64,000 nucleotides of DNA from positions 30,864,053-30,928,052 of the forward strand of contig CM119263.1 in the NCBI GenBank assembly GCA_051294375.1. Reading direction: 5' to 3'. Made by a program: the position numbers and the translations under genes. Under the pieces are notes generated by a model, which worked only from the letters and a program-made list of their open reading frames with translations, did no database searches and had not been told where the DNA came from. The stretch comes from Paraspadella gotoi (taxonomy: Eukaryota; Chaetognatha). Shown here piece by piece: positions 38,671 to 49,496 of this stretch (position 1 is the first letter of the stretch; each line of letters opens with the position of its first letter).

Positions 38671-40023
38671 TTGGGGGAATTAACTTAATAGAAAAAGGAG
38701 ATGGAGGACAAAAAGTGAGAACAAAAATTAATATATAAAAAATGTCATGATGCGATAATCTTTCTTTTTCGTGTTTTTTTAATATGAGAAGAAAGCAAAG
38801 TGTTTAGAAATTGTTAAACGATTTTTATTTAAATCAACAAGCCGGAAAACTTCCGTTCGCTTAAATAAAAATGCGTTGTAACAATTTTCAAACACTTTGT
38901 TTTCTCTGATAAAAATGTCTAAAAAATTAAAAGGACAAAAAATAAATATTTTTAACTCGCATACTATTATCATATAATCGAGAATAATTAGTCCGGCCTT
39001 TTTATAAAGGCCCGCGAATTAAAATAAAATTATTTAATAATTTTTGGGTTTTTTTATTTTTTATAAAAAACCTAATTTAATTTTAACTATATGTAAAACA
39101 TCTTAAATAAAACAGCAAAATATTGCCAATATTAAGATTTTTTACTTTCACACACTCTCCCCGACACTTTTCACACTTTCTCCCCCACCCCTGCTTCCAC
39201 ATTCTCCCCCACACCTCCCTTTTCACAACTCTCTCCCGACACCCCAGGTCTGAGACTTTTGGTTTCCGCCCGACATTGAGTCGGCCATGACGCTTTGGTC
39301 GGCAAGATCCGAGCTGGCGAGAATCGAGGAGGATTCGAGATCTCGTCGATTGGCAGCTGAAGGGGAGTGACGCGTGGCGGCCGACCCCTTGGGTGTCTCG
39401 CTCTCGCATTAGCTGGATCAATTTCGATGTTGTTGATGAGACGGGAAAAAAAGTGTCTCGCTCCATTTATTTATAAGTATAAATCTAAAGATAAAAACGA
39501 TTTTTTAATGTAATCATATGTTCAATTCAATAATCAATCAATCATAATCAATCAATCAATGTCAATCAGCAATAAAAGGTCTATAAAATTCATTCATCTC
39601 CACAGAATATCTACGTCATCAGGGAGAGAAATGTCGAGACAGACAAACACGCACAAGCAATGCTACTAAGGCTCTTTTTACATAATTATCATCGCCTTCG
39701 TAACACATTGCAGGTTGCGTAGATGAAGCAAAGTATTTGCCTTATAAATGCCTTTTTTTGCCTGTCAATGCGCAGGCTATCTTCTTGCCCTGCCTCGTCT
39801 TCACTCATTCCGATTATATCAACTCAAGAACTTTTTTGACATTTGGTGTCACTTTATTCAAAACACTTTGTCCGAAGGAGATCAGCTGAGAATTTTTGAA
39901 ATGTATTTTTGAAGCCATATCAAGTGATATTTGGAAATAGTGATGAGTGGAATATCTAATAAGTAAAATCTTTTAATTTTATCGTAATTTAATATTTTTA
40001 ATGATTCATTTTAATATCAAATA

Positions 40024-40378
40024 CATCGTTTTATGAGAAAACGCATATTATTTTATTGAGCAATATATTTCGGTTAACATCGCTTAACCATAGTTATTGC
40101 CAAGTAAATGCAAGAAAACCAGGACACAAAAAAAGTAAAAATATTTGGTTAAAAGAGAAGAGATGGAAATAAGAGTAAAAAATATGAGTCAAAGTTAAGG
40201 ACAAAAGCTCATATTACTTTTCACTCTTATTCTCTCTCTCTCTTTTAACCAAATATTTTACTTTTTTGTGTCTGGTATTCTGCATTACTTCGCAAATGAA
40301 CTTATGGTTTAGACGATGTTAACCGAAATCATATGCTGCTGCAAATAATATAATATGCGTTTTCTCATAAAACGATGT
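40024..40378. mobile_element. Palindromic foldback element (complete)
   Basis: Two inverted arms of about 155 bases meet at a centre of about 40 bases. The left end is ATCGTTTTATGAGAAAACGC and the right end GCGTTTTCTCATAAAACGAT. The arms include GGTTAACATCGCTTAACC near their middle. It has no coding capacity. It lies in DUF924 intron 4, and partial forms occur at 15657-15900 and 16471-16797. Confidence 0.85.
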
Positions 40379-41226
40379 TAATTCACCAACACTATTTATC
40401 TCATCACGCGGCATATACGATGATCTCAAGCAATATCAAATACGACAGATTTCAACTAGTGTTATTTTGTCAAAACGTATGGTATGAATTTAGAAATAGA
40501 AACGTAATAATTATTTGGAATCTATCCTTAAATGGAAAAATAATTAATACAAAGGCATTAATAATCAATTGTAAACACTAACCTTGTGCATATTAAATGA
40601 TTCCACTAATTAAGTCATCGCGAATTCGGTCAGATTTCCTCACAGAAACGAAATAATTTAGAAGAGATATGCTGACGTCAGAGGAAAAAAGAATTCTTAA
40701 TTGAACAAATCGTTCAGGTGATTTGGACAAAGAGGAAGAATGGAGTGATGATGAATTGCGATGGGTAACACGAGTTGATTGCCATGAAATATAAAATGTA
40801 TCCATTCATTTAATAATTGAAAAGCTATCAATTCCCCCTTGTCAGGCTTCTGGTGTTTGGGCAGCTCCATTACTCTTACGAGATAAATGACATAGGAAAG
40901 TCTCTGTTAAGTCAATAATATGGATAATTTATTTGAAGAATAAATATTTTACTCTGTTGTGAAATTATTTAATATTTTGGTGTTCGTATTAACAAAAAAA
41001 TTAAGTTAATATATATAATTATACTTATAAATATATATATTATATATATTTTTTCAAAAAATTAAATTAAGACTGCCAACGAATTCGTTACATAGCTAAA
41101 TTATAAAAGAAATTCGTAGGCTGACAATGTATGATGCATGTATACTCGAGGGGAGCAGATGCCAATCCAAGAATCTGTGGAAGACTAACCCCTCCCCCCC
41201 TTTATTCTTTGACCTTTTTTTCTCAG

Positions 41227-43447
41227 CAATGTGTGACCTTCCCTTCACTACAACAAATAGACGGTCGCAGTCATCTTCAAAGAAACATAAAGATTTTTCT
41301 GCTTCAAAATCTTCTGATCTTCTTGGAATGACGAATATAGAAGACGACGACGACGACGACGCACGACAGCGACGAACGAATTGTGAAAGAAATATCAAGA
41401 TAGAAAGGTATAATAAAAAACAATAATATATATTTGAATTCGGGGTTGTAGTCCGTACAGCGCACATCTTACATAAATTGATATTGCTGCAGATAAACGA
41501 TTACGATGTGGGTACAAGCCAAATCTTTATAAGACTATCTAAAATATGGTTATCTTCTACCCAAAAATATTTAGGCTTTCCAATCTAGTATACATATTTA
41601 CATATAATAGATTAAGTATAAAAATAACTACTGGGAGACTAGCAGTCTAGGGTCTAGAACCCTCGACTCTAAGGTATTAAGACTACTAGAGCATATAAGA
41701 ATATGTATTTGTTTAATGAAATGTGATCTATAAGCAAAAAGTATAAATTTTAGACTCATTCCCAATTAAGTGGGCTAAACCCATATTTAGTACTTACAAA
41801 ATTTCCCTTTTCTCTCCAATCTGTGAATTTCAGCTGCAAATGCATGATTTCAAACTCTTATCTTCTGGAAAAGAGCGTTGAAAAGAGCAATTTCCCTGAT
41901 GTGGACATCGTATAGCGCCGCCTCTGAGTCGACAGTCTCGAGCGTCGCAGTGCGTCAGCAGCGCAGGGACCAGCGCCGGATTCGACCAACTTCCGGTGAC
42001 GGGAGGACGCGCGCAGCGACTTCGCCCGATCGCCGTTGCTGCCTCGAGGGCGTCCGGCGAACAGCCGATGACCGACGCCGATTTTTCGAAGCCTGCGTCT
42101 CGGCGGCGCAGGCGGCGCGTGGTGGCGGTGGCGGTGGCGCGGGTTTCTGCCCCGAATCCTCAGTCAAATCGGCGTCGAAGGAAAATATTTATCGAAGAGT
42201 CACAAGTGAATCAGAAAGGTGAAAATTTTGGGAGAGCTTTGAAAAGTCACATTACAACCGCACTCATTTAATATCTAATTGTATATTTCAATTAACAAAA
42301 CATATTTTAAATCTTACTGTTTATTTATCTTGAACAAACATTTTTTTCGCCAGGTCACGAGATTCTTTGCTGGAAAAAAAGTTGATGAATAAACGAGAAA
42401 GCCTATCCTCGGCCTCTTTCGCTTTCTCCGCTTCTGAGAAAACCACTTCTGTCTCCGCTTCACGATCCGCTTCCAGCCTTGCAATCGCTTCCACCTTCGA
42501 CACCGCTTCCGACACCGCTTCCGGCACCGCCTCCGGAATCGCCTCCGGAATCGCCTCTGGTACCGCCAGGCGCTCCAGCCTCGCAGCATCTCTCGCGGAC
42601 AGCGGCGCCGCGGCGGAGAGGCGGCGAAGCAGCGGAGCAAAGGATAGACAGCTGCAGCAGAAGCTGCAGCAAAAGGCAAAAGGGAAGCCCGAGCAGACGA
42701 CAAAGATGCAGCAGCGGAGGAGTTTTTATTTATCGCCTTGTAGCGATTCCGAGGATGAGGAGGAGGTGGAGGAGGAGGAGAAGCTTGGAGAAAGAGGAAG
42801 ATTTATCGATGGAGGCTCCAGCTTCATCAGCAACAGCAACAGCAATTTCGACAGACTTAGACGCAAAGCAGGCGACTGCGGAGGGAATCAAAGTCCTGAG
42901 CGGCGTTTCAGTGGCGGCAGTGGGATTGGCAGCGGTGCCAGTTGCGGCGGCCGTATTGCAATAGATGGCAGTAGTGGCAGGATCGTCGACTCGAAGGAAC
43001 TGGAGAGACGTCTCGTCGGAACCTTGGATGATTCTCGAGTGGATCGTCAGAGTCGGCGAGATTCGTTGGCCAACTCTTTGAAGGAGGAGCGGATGAAAAG
43101 GTAAAGAATATAAAGAATATTATGATCAGTAGAGAGAAGTGAAGCCTGTCACTTTCAAAAAATTATATCTTTTAAAATGTCAGACTGTTAAAACAAAGGT
43201 AATAAATCAAAATTAATATAATTATAATCTTTTGAATTCTATTTCTTTTAGAAGCAAAAGTCAATCGAATCTCAGCAGAGGCCTCAACATTTTCACCGAT
43301 CCAAAGACGGAGAGAGAGAGAGGCGCAGACAGAGACGGAGAAGCTCCTTTGAAAGAGGGATCCAAACCCTTGGCGCTGAAGAAAGAAATGTTGATGTTGA
43401 AAGACGAATCAAGTGTCACTAAATATTTGAGGAGTAAAAAAAATTGA
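41227..43447 (+). CDS. Ser/Ala/Arg-rich protein of unknown function, 4 exons
   Basis: Exons: 41227-41407 (ATG at 41229), about 41834-42219, 42354-43100 and 43252-43447 (stop TGA), with GT..AG borders. The last three join in phase (AG|G and AG|A split codons). Exon 1 contains MCDLPFTTTNRRSQSSSKK and a six-Asp run. Exon 2 opens with CKCMISNSYLLEKSVEKSNF, but its first ~80 bases are in a different frame from the rest, with a stop near 41912, so a base is probably missing there. Exon 3 carries an SDTASGTASGIASGIASGTA-like repeat, an acidic run (DSEDEEEVEEEE) and basic Ser-rich sequence. The tail ends in SSVTKYLRSKKN. A poly(A) signal, AATAAA, lies near 43490. No globular domain is visible and most of the protein is probably disordered. 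I do not recognise the family. Copies of its first exons recur at 17137-18997. Confidence 0.55.
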
Positions 43448-43681
43448 TGGAAATTTATTAACATTAAATTTAAATTGTTTTCTATTTGTAAATAAAATCT
43501 TTTTATTTAAATCTTGACTTATTCAAGTATTAATGTTAATTAATTATAAAAAAGACGGTACTTCTTTACATCCTATATTGCAAACAATGAGTGTAAAATC
43601 ACTAGTTAAATTAGTGCGATAATTCAGAAGATAAAATCATTTCATTTCCTTTTTCTTGAATATTACCTATAATCAAAACAT
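43448..43681. other. 3' flank, no gene seen
   Basis: AT-rich sequence with the poly(A) signal of the preceding gene. It ends in AACAT next to the start of the element at 43682. Confidence 0.5.
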
Positions 43682-44372
43682 TATGGCAACAGCCGGGTTG
43701 CCTGTGATGCCATTGGGATGGGGGCATCCAGTCACTGGCGCGGTTACCCTAGGACGGTTCCGCTTTGCCAACGCAGAGGGAAGTCATTAGGACTGTGGAT
43801 GGAACACTATGCCTTGGATGGTGTGTTCCCCTCTGAGCCAATGGATTTGGCTGAACGATGGGGGACGTGAGTGTGAATATACGCCACAGGATCCCCGGAC
43901 CAAGACATCACTCAGGTTCCTCAAGCCTGAGAGGTGTCTGACAAGACTGTCACCATAGTGGGAGAGAGAGAGCGCGAGTTGTGGGGGCATAGGCGTTTGT
44001 CGTAGCGTACCCCAGGGGCATTGGCGTTTTGTCGTAGCGTACCCGAAGTCGGCAGAGCAAAGGCATTTTGTCGTAGCGTACCCTGAGAAGGTTGCGTGTT
44101 TGAAGTAGGGTCTCACATTATGGCAACAGCCGGGTTGCCTGTGATGCCCATTGGGATGGGGCATCTCACTGTTGGCTTTGGGGGCTTCCGACCCTCAGTA
44201 ACGCATCCAGTCATGGCGCGATTACCCTAGGACAGTCTCGCTTTGCCAACGCAGAGGGAAGTCATTAGGACTGTGGATGGAACACTACACCTGGGATGGT
44301 GTGTTCCCCCTTTGAGCCAATGGATTTGGCTGAACGATGGTGGACGTGAGGCAGTGTGAATATACCGCCACA
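43682..44372. mobile_element. Small element with direct terminal repeats (TRIM-like)
   Basis: Direct repeats 43682-43888 and 44119-44372 start TATGGCAACAGCCGGG and end GTGAATAT..CGCCACA; the first lacks about 45 internal bases. They begin and end with near-complementary hexamers (TATGGC..GCCACA), like LTR ends. The whole is flanked by ACAT on both sides (43678-43681, 44373-44376), a possible target duplication. The 230-base interior has three copies of TTTGTCGTAGCGTACCC and no protein-coding region, so a miniature LTR element is the best guess. No clear primer binding site was found. Confidence 0.6.
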
Positions 44373-45495
44373 ACATGTATATTTTTATAAGATGTAAACA
44401 AACTATTAACCAGTGGCTCCGACACTAATAACATTTTAGTACTAGGAAAAATATTTTATAAATCAAAACAACATTATTTTAGTTTTGATATATGACATAT
44501 GATTAAAATTTTTGATCAAGATAAAATTTTGTTTTTAAGTATTTATTTTTAAATTCTTCTATTTGGCAGCAGTTAATGTTTTCTAATCAATAGCTACTAG
44601 TGATTTCTGACAATACTAATTAGCCGAGGACTAGTAAATAGAAGATCAAATATATTCATAATAGTTAATTTAATCATTATTAAATAAATGTTAAACAGGA
44701 GGTGAAATTATTATAACAAAACCAGAAGAAAGTTGCCGATCAAATTCAAATTTCAATGGGAACAGCATTAAATAAATCCATTATCGGTATCAATTATTGC
44801 GTTAAAATATTTCTTTTTCTTGAACAAATCGATAGCTCGTTGTAAAGAGCTATAACTTTTCATATATATTTTCTAAAAATTAAAAAACAAATGGCTACTT
44901 TTTTTTTGCGCTGCAGTGTATATTTGTAATGCTGATTGTTGAGAGTTTAAAGATATATATTTCTAATACACCTTGTACATTGTACTGAGTACAATTGGGT
45001 AATTTAATTCCCAAAAAGCAAGTATTGGATTAGGGACATATAAAAATATGGTATCAGTCATTGCGAGAGTTTAGCCACAATCTGCAGTTGAGTTTTCAGT
45101 TTTTCAGAGTTTGCGGTTTTTAAAGATTCCGGGTTAATAATTCTTCCCACGAGTCCAACCATTCATCACACTGTACCCAATCCTGGCGGTCAATAAGAAA
45201 ATCAAAGATTTTTTAGTTGAAAAATAAAAAAAGAAGTTTGAATTGTTTTCAGCAACGATTTATTTTTAAATAAAAAAATAATACTTTAAACTAAAAATCC
45301 GAAGAGATATTTAAAAACAATTTCATTTTAAACAACAGTTGATCTGGCCCGCACGATGTACACTTGTACAGTGTAAATTGTACAATGTGCTTGTGCTAGC
45401 ATGAATGAGTGCAAATGCATAAATGAAAGAACAAAAAACAATGCGCACCTTTAAGCTTTCTCCAATTTGACGCTTGAGCATTCTGGTCTAAAAAT
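44373..45495. other. Intergenic, no gene seen
   Basis: AT-rich sequence between the small element and the minus-strand gene. It should contain that gene's 3' end, and T-rich/AATAAA-like complements occur near 45260. Nothing else is recognised. Confidence 0.5.
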
Positions 45496-46782
45496 TCAAT
45501 TGCGTTGCGGCCAAAGGATATTGATGGGAAATGATTGAGGCCGCTTTGACGTTTTCATCTGGATTGGGGGTAGGGGTGGTGCAGCCGCCACCTTGGGAAG
45601 GTATGGTGGAGCAGCTGCAGATGTTTTGAGTGGTCTTGTTGCAGCAGCTGTTACTACAGCTTCATATGAGGTCAGATGGGTAGGTTTTGTGGTTGCTGGT
45701 GCTACTGTTCGAGGTAATGATGAAGATGGAATGGAATTTTGAAGTGAAGCGAAAGTCGAAGGCAAAGGAGGCGCTCTCAATGGAGGAACTGGCGGTGGAG
45801 TGGCTGGTAAATTTGTAGCTGTTGTCTGTTGTCTGAGTGGTGGAGGGGTAGGCTGGGAGTCAGCAGATGAAAGAGAGATCGGTTCTTCATCTCCTGATGG
45901 TGAAAATGTTGCTGCAGTTGATGACAATCTTCTTGGTGGCGGCGTTGGTGGTCTCCTTCCCCTTAAAGGTGGAATTAGTGGTGCTCTCTTTTCGTCCCTG
46001 GATTGGCGCTCTGCAAACACTTTTGGTGGAGTTACTTTATCCAGTTGCAGCTTCTTCAATTCTTGCTCCTTCTCTTCCAGTTGTTTTTTGACAATGCTTA
46101 ACTCTTTCTTCAGCGTTTCATTTTCAGATTTCAAATCTTTAACCAGGTCAACATCGATCACTGCGTGTCGGATCTGATCCAAGTGCGTCAGCCATTTCGT
46201 TTTGAGTTCCGGAAAATCTTCGAACATTTTGCTGACGACGCGATCCTTGAGCCACTTGAAACATTTGTCGCATTCCTTATCGTTCATCCCGGTTCCGCAA
46301 TCGTGGGAAATGTCGTTCCTGCCATTCCTCAGCAGATCGCTGGCGTTCTTGACCGGTTCACTCTGTACGATTTTGGGCAAGAGGTAAGAGGAGAACGAGA
46401 CGTCAAGCTTCTCCAAGTCGGGAATCGATTTTCCATCTTCCGTCTTATTTCCGATTTTGATTTTTCTGAAGGATCGATAGTCTTTGACGAATTCATAGTT
46501 GTTCTCGCAAAACGTCTTCCACAATCGCTCAACGTCGCGGTCATCCTTTGCTTCTTGAACGAGATACGCCGGGAAAAGCGATTGGTACATGGATGCCCCG
46601 TCGATTACGAGAGCGCCGTTAAACCGTAATTGGTTCACGCGTGATTTAGTGTAAGGATTCTCGGGTTCGCCGGACGACGCTTTGCCGGTTGCGCCGGACG
46701 ACGCTTTGCCGGTTGCGCCGGACGACGCTTTGCCGGTTGCGCCGGTTCCAAATTCCCGTCCACCGACGGAATCCTCGGCCAT
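45496..46782 (-). CDS. HEPN-like, coiled-coil, proline-rich protein (428 aa, intronless)
   Basis: A single uninterrupted frame, unusual here. Residues 14-38 are three exact GATGKASS repeats. Residues 42-200 form a charged, probably helical domain whose LDVSFSSYLLPKIV and ASDLLRNGRNDISHD stretches resemble the HEPN domain found in DZIP3-like animal proteins, with an R155-N-D-I-S-H160 motif of the R-x4-H type that forms the RNase site in active HEPN proteins. Residues 211-250 are a Lys/Glu-rich coiled coil (KKELSIVKKQLEEKEQELKK). Residues 265-415 are proline-rich, with SH3-type motifs such as RRPPTPPPRR and PPPVPPLRAPP. It may be a scaffold or a regulated RNase/signalling protein; the HEPN call rests on motif and local pattern only. 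A TATA box lies about 136 bases upstream of the start. Confidence 0.65.
   Translation of the reverse strand: MAEDSVGGREFGTGATGKASSGATGKASSGATGKASSGEPENPYTKSRVNQLRFNGALVIDGASMYQSLFPAYLVQEAKDDRDVERLWKTFCENNYEFVKDYRSFRKIKIGNKTEDGKSIPDLEKLDVSFSSYLLPKIVQSEPVKNASDLLRNGRNDISHDCGTGMNDKECDKCFKWLKDRVVSKMFEDFPELKTKWLTHLDQIRHAVIDVDLVKDLKSENETLKKELSIVKKQLEEKEQELKKLQLDKVTPPKVFAERQSRDEKRAPLIPPLRGRRPPTPPPRRLSSTAATFSPSGDEEPISLSSADSQPTPPPLRQQTTATNLPATPPPVPPLRAPPLPSTFASLQNSIPSSSLPRTVAPATTKPTHLTSYEAVVTAAATRPLKTSAAAPPYLPKVAAAPPLPPIQMKTSKRPQSFPINILWPQRN
46667..46746 (-). repeat. In-frame 24-bp repeat, 3 copies
   Basis: Three exact copies of a 24-base unit (contains GACGACGCTTTGCCGGTTGC) in the N-terminal coding region, encoding GATGKASS three times. 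Exact identity suggests recent expansion. Confidence 0.95.
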
Positions 46783-46917
46783 GTCGAGAGTTGAGGAATT
46801 GAAAGGGAATCAACTTGGGTTTTTATGAAGGAAGTTGGAGAAGGAAGAGAAGACAAACGGGTTGAATGATCATATGATCGTCCTTTGAGTAAACCGTCTC
46901 GTAAAATGTAGATTTGA

Positions 46918-46926
46918 CCTTTTATA
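46918..46926 (-). promoter_or_regulatory. TATA box of the HEPN-like gene
   Basis: On the minus strand the sequence reads TATAAAAGG within ACTATATAAAAGGTC, a strong TATA match 136 bases before the ATG at 46782. Transcription would start near 46890. Confidence 0.5.
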
Positions 46927-47120
46927 TAGTTAGTGAAAATTTTTAAACATTTTATCTTTACTATACTAAGCAGCGTATCAGATGATATGTTATGATTAAT
47001 TTTGCAATTACTTTTTTTATTCAATACAATTTACAAACAATATTCATAATTTCTTTTTTTTTTTGTGTTGTAGTTGTTTTAATTATGGTGATAATCGGGT
47101 TATGGTCATTACGGTTTTTC

Positions 47121-47387
47121 ATGGTGGTTATGGTAGTTTTTATTGTAGTGTTTGTTATAATTGTACTTGTATTGGCGTTCGCGGTGGCCAACGCGGGCGT
47201 CGCCGTAGGGGGAGAACGGCTCGACGTCCGATGGCAGAGAATTACGACATCCGAGTCCCAAGTATTCCGATTCGCGACCAAGAGTCGTGACGACGATTAT
47301 GAAGACGAAGAAGAAGAAGAAAGGGCAATATCTGGCTTATTTTTAATGTTTGAAACTAAGCAAAAGTCAGAGGCAGTTGCCTCGTAA
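47121..47387 (+). CDS. Possible small secreted acidic protein (88 aa)
   Basis: The ATG is followed by a strongly hydrophobic stretch (MVVMVVFIVVFVIIVLVLAF) ending AVANA, a textbook signal-peptide shape with likely cleavage near residue 25. A hydrophilic part with an acidic run (DDDYEDEEEEE) follows. A poly(A) signal, AATAAA, lies near 47503. It is divergent from the HEPN-like gene. The frame is open back to 46992. The signal-peptide part lies in sequence that recurs at 57420-57610, where the downstream part is absent, so it could be a chance frame in a repeat. Confidence 0.35.
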   Translation: MVVMVVFIVVFVIIVLVLAFAVANAGVAVGGERLDVRWQRITTSESQVFRFATKSRDDDYEDEEEEERAISGLFLMFETKQKSEAVAS

Positions 47388-49230
47388 AGTTGCGACGTCG
47401 AACGTTTTCACGTTGCTTTTAAGGTGTTGTTTTTAAAGTGTTTTTAACGTTTTTTAACTTGGAGCTGTTTTTATACATCGTCGCCTATTATTTCAATATC
47501 AATAAACATTTTTAAAACATCGTTGAATTCTCGGTCGTCGTCTCATAAAGTCAGCAAAAAATTACAGGCAGCTCAAACAGTACTAGTAAAATGCAAAACT
47601 AAATAGTTAAGCGTAATTTTTTTTCCCACTAACTCATTTACACTCAGACGATTCCATCGAATCTTTATTTCAAGCCTAATCCCATGGTTTTCAACCCACA
47701 CACAAAATTTCAGGTCAATCGCCCCATCCACTTATGAGTAATTAGCGTTCAAAGCTAAGATGGGACGGACTGACAGACGGACGGCCGGATGGATATACGG
47801 ACGACAGACCGACAAAGTGAATTATAGAGCCGGGTTCCGCTGTAAGCAGATCCCGCTAAAAACTGCAAGTCAGCGCGAAAAAAAATATGAAGCCTCTAAA
47901 CTATTTTTACATTAATGACAAATTTTAATGAGGCTGAACAAAACAGCGACGACTACGATGATGACGACGACGACGACGATGGCGAAAACTTGTTCATAAA
48001 AATCACAGTTGTAAAAAAAGTTTGGTTTTTCATTCTCCACAATTTTTTTCTATTAAAACAAGAACGGTGATTCCAATGTGTTGCGCCGCAGCGACTTGAT
48101 TTTCATGTGTATAACATGCCGTGATCTGACATGATTAAAAAACTTTCTTAACCCTTTTATTTATGACATGCACTGCGTCCAAATTGAGTCTTTTATTCCT
48201 TTTAGTTTTAGGATTTCCTGATGGCGGCGTTAGTAGTCACTTAGATATGAGGTTTTTTTCTGACCAAAACCAAGCAACCAAATATAGGCAAATTATATGC
48301 ATTTTCAATTTAAGTGGGACAGACCAATGGGCAGACAGACCGACCAAAAAGTGACTTATAGAGTTGCTATGAGTACTCGCGGCGCAACTAAAAAACGGGT
48401 CTTGCAACTTGAGTAACGAAGCAGTTAGAAAATTAGTCTCCGCTTTTTCCTGCCTTTTTCCTGCTTTTTTCCTGTTTTTTTCCTGTTTTTCTCGACCTTG
48501 GTCATTAGGGTGGAGTGATGAAAAGATTGAGCGATGGAACAATGTTTTTTTGTTGCTTTTGTATATGTAATAAAAAATAATTAAGCTATTTTTTAAAAAA
48601 AATTGCATAACAGTATCATTAATTGAATTTTATTTATAGTAATATTCTTATAAAATCAAAAAAAATTTAAATCATATTTTTTTTAATTTTAAAAAGTTTC
48701 GGATTCGCCGGAAAAAACTGAAAAACTTTTGTAAAATATGTTATATCATATTTTTAGGTTAAAGTTGCAAAAAATGATCAAAACGTTTCATCATTAAATA
48801 GATTCTACTACAAAGCACGAAAAAGTGGAGAATTTGACCTTTTTTTTCCTTTTTTGACGCTGAAGACATTGAAATTTTTAATAACATATTTTATATTTTT
48901 GATCTAACGTTTTATGAAGAATCAGAATCATTAATAAAAATTTTTTTAAAAATTATTTTGAAAATTTATGATTTTAAAAGGATATTACTATAAATATATT
49001 GTAATTGATGATACTGTTCCCCAAACAATATAAGCAAAATATTTTTTGTACTCCTTAATCATACTATCTCACGTCTAAATATCCTTATTTGTTCACTCAA
49101 ATAAAATTTATGTTCCCCTGTGCTCCACTCTATTGGTCATATAATCCGAAATCTCACAATCACTTAAATTAAACTTATGTTAAGCAGTTGGTTGTTTTAA
49201 AAAACAAAATTAGCAAAATTAACAACCATT
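47388..49230. other. Repeat-derived intergenic region
   Basis: AT-rich. 47680-47860 is an inverted, partial copy of the foldback arm unit, with a (GACG)-type tract and GCAGATCC. 48330-48400 is a more diverged relative. (GAC)n occurs near 47960-47985. No gene is seen. Confidence 0.6.
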
Positions 49231-49365
49231 TTTTTAGTCGGATCTGCTTATCAGCAGATCCTGACTCTATACTCACTTTTTCGGTCCGTCGGTCCGCCCC
49301 CTCAATATTGTCGGGCACACACTTATATCATGTCAGAACATCGAATTATGATAAATTATGCAAAA

Positions 49366-49496
49366 AAATGATGTCTGTCCGTCCGTCTGTTCTGTCCGTC
49401 CGTCCGTCCGTCCGTTCCGTCCGTCCGTCCGTCCGTCCGTCCGTCCGTCCGTCCGTCCGTCCGTCCGTCCGTCCGTCCGTCCGTCCGTCCGTCCAC
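49366..49496 (+). repeat. (CCGT)n microsatellite in left arm
   Basis: About 30 tetranucleotides, nearly uninterrupted from 49425 on. The complementary tract in the right arm (60428-60485) is shorter and interrupted. Confidence 0.95.

Larger units (their letters stand above)
37435..40770 (+). pseudogene. DUF924-family gene, copy B (indel-ridden)
   Basis: All five exons are recognisable: 37435-37498, 39248-39425, 39607-39715, about 39776-39925 and about 40612-40760. Frames are broken by single-base indels. In the last exon copy B has the longer T run that copy A lacks, and it supplies a TCAGAGGAAAAA variant that would restore a family-like S-E-E-K stretch, so the two copies together give a sensible reading while neither does alone. 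Confidence 0.7.

Noticed and set aside
42314-42703. Arg-rich minus-strand ORF
   Set aside because: Shadow of the Ser/Ala-rich exon at 42354-43100, which has matching splice phases on the plus strand.
43787-44164. 125-codon minus-strand ORF across the small direct-repeat element
   Set aside because: It spans terminal-repeat and internal-repeat sequence, shows no domain, and is not kept in the related copy at 15424-15656.
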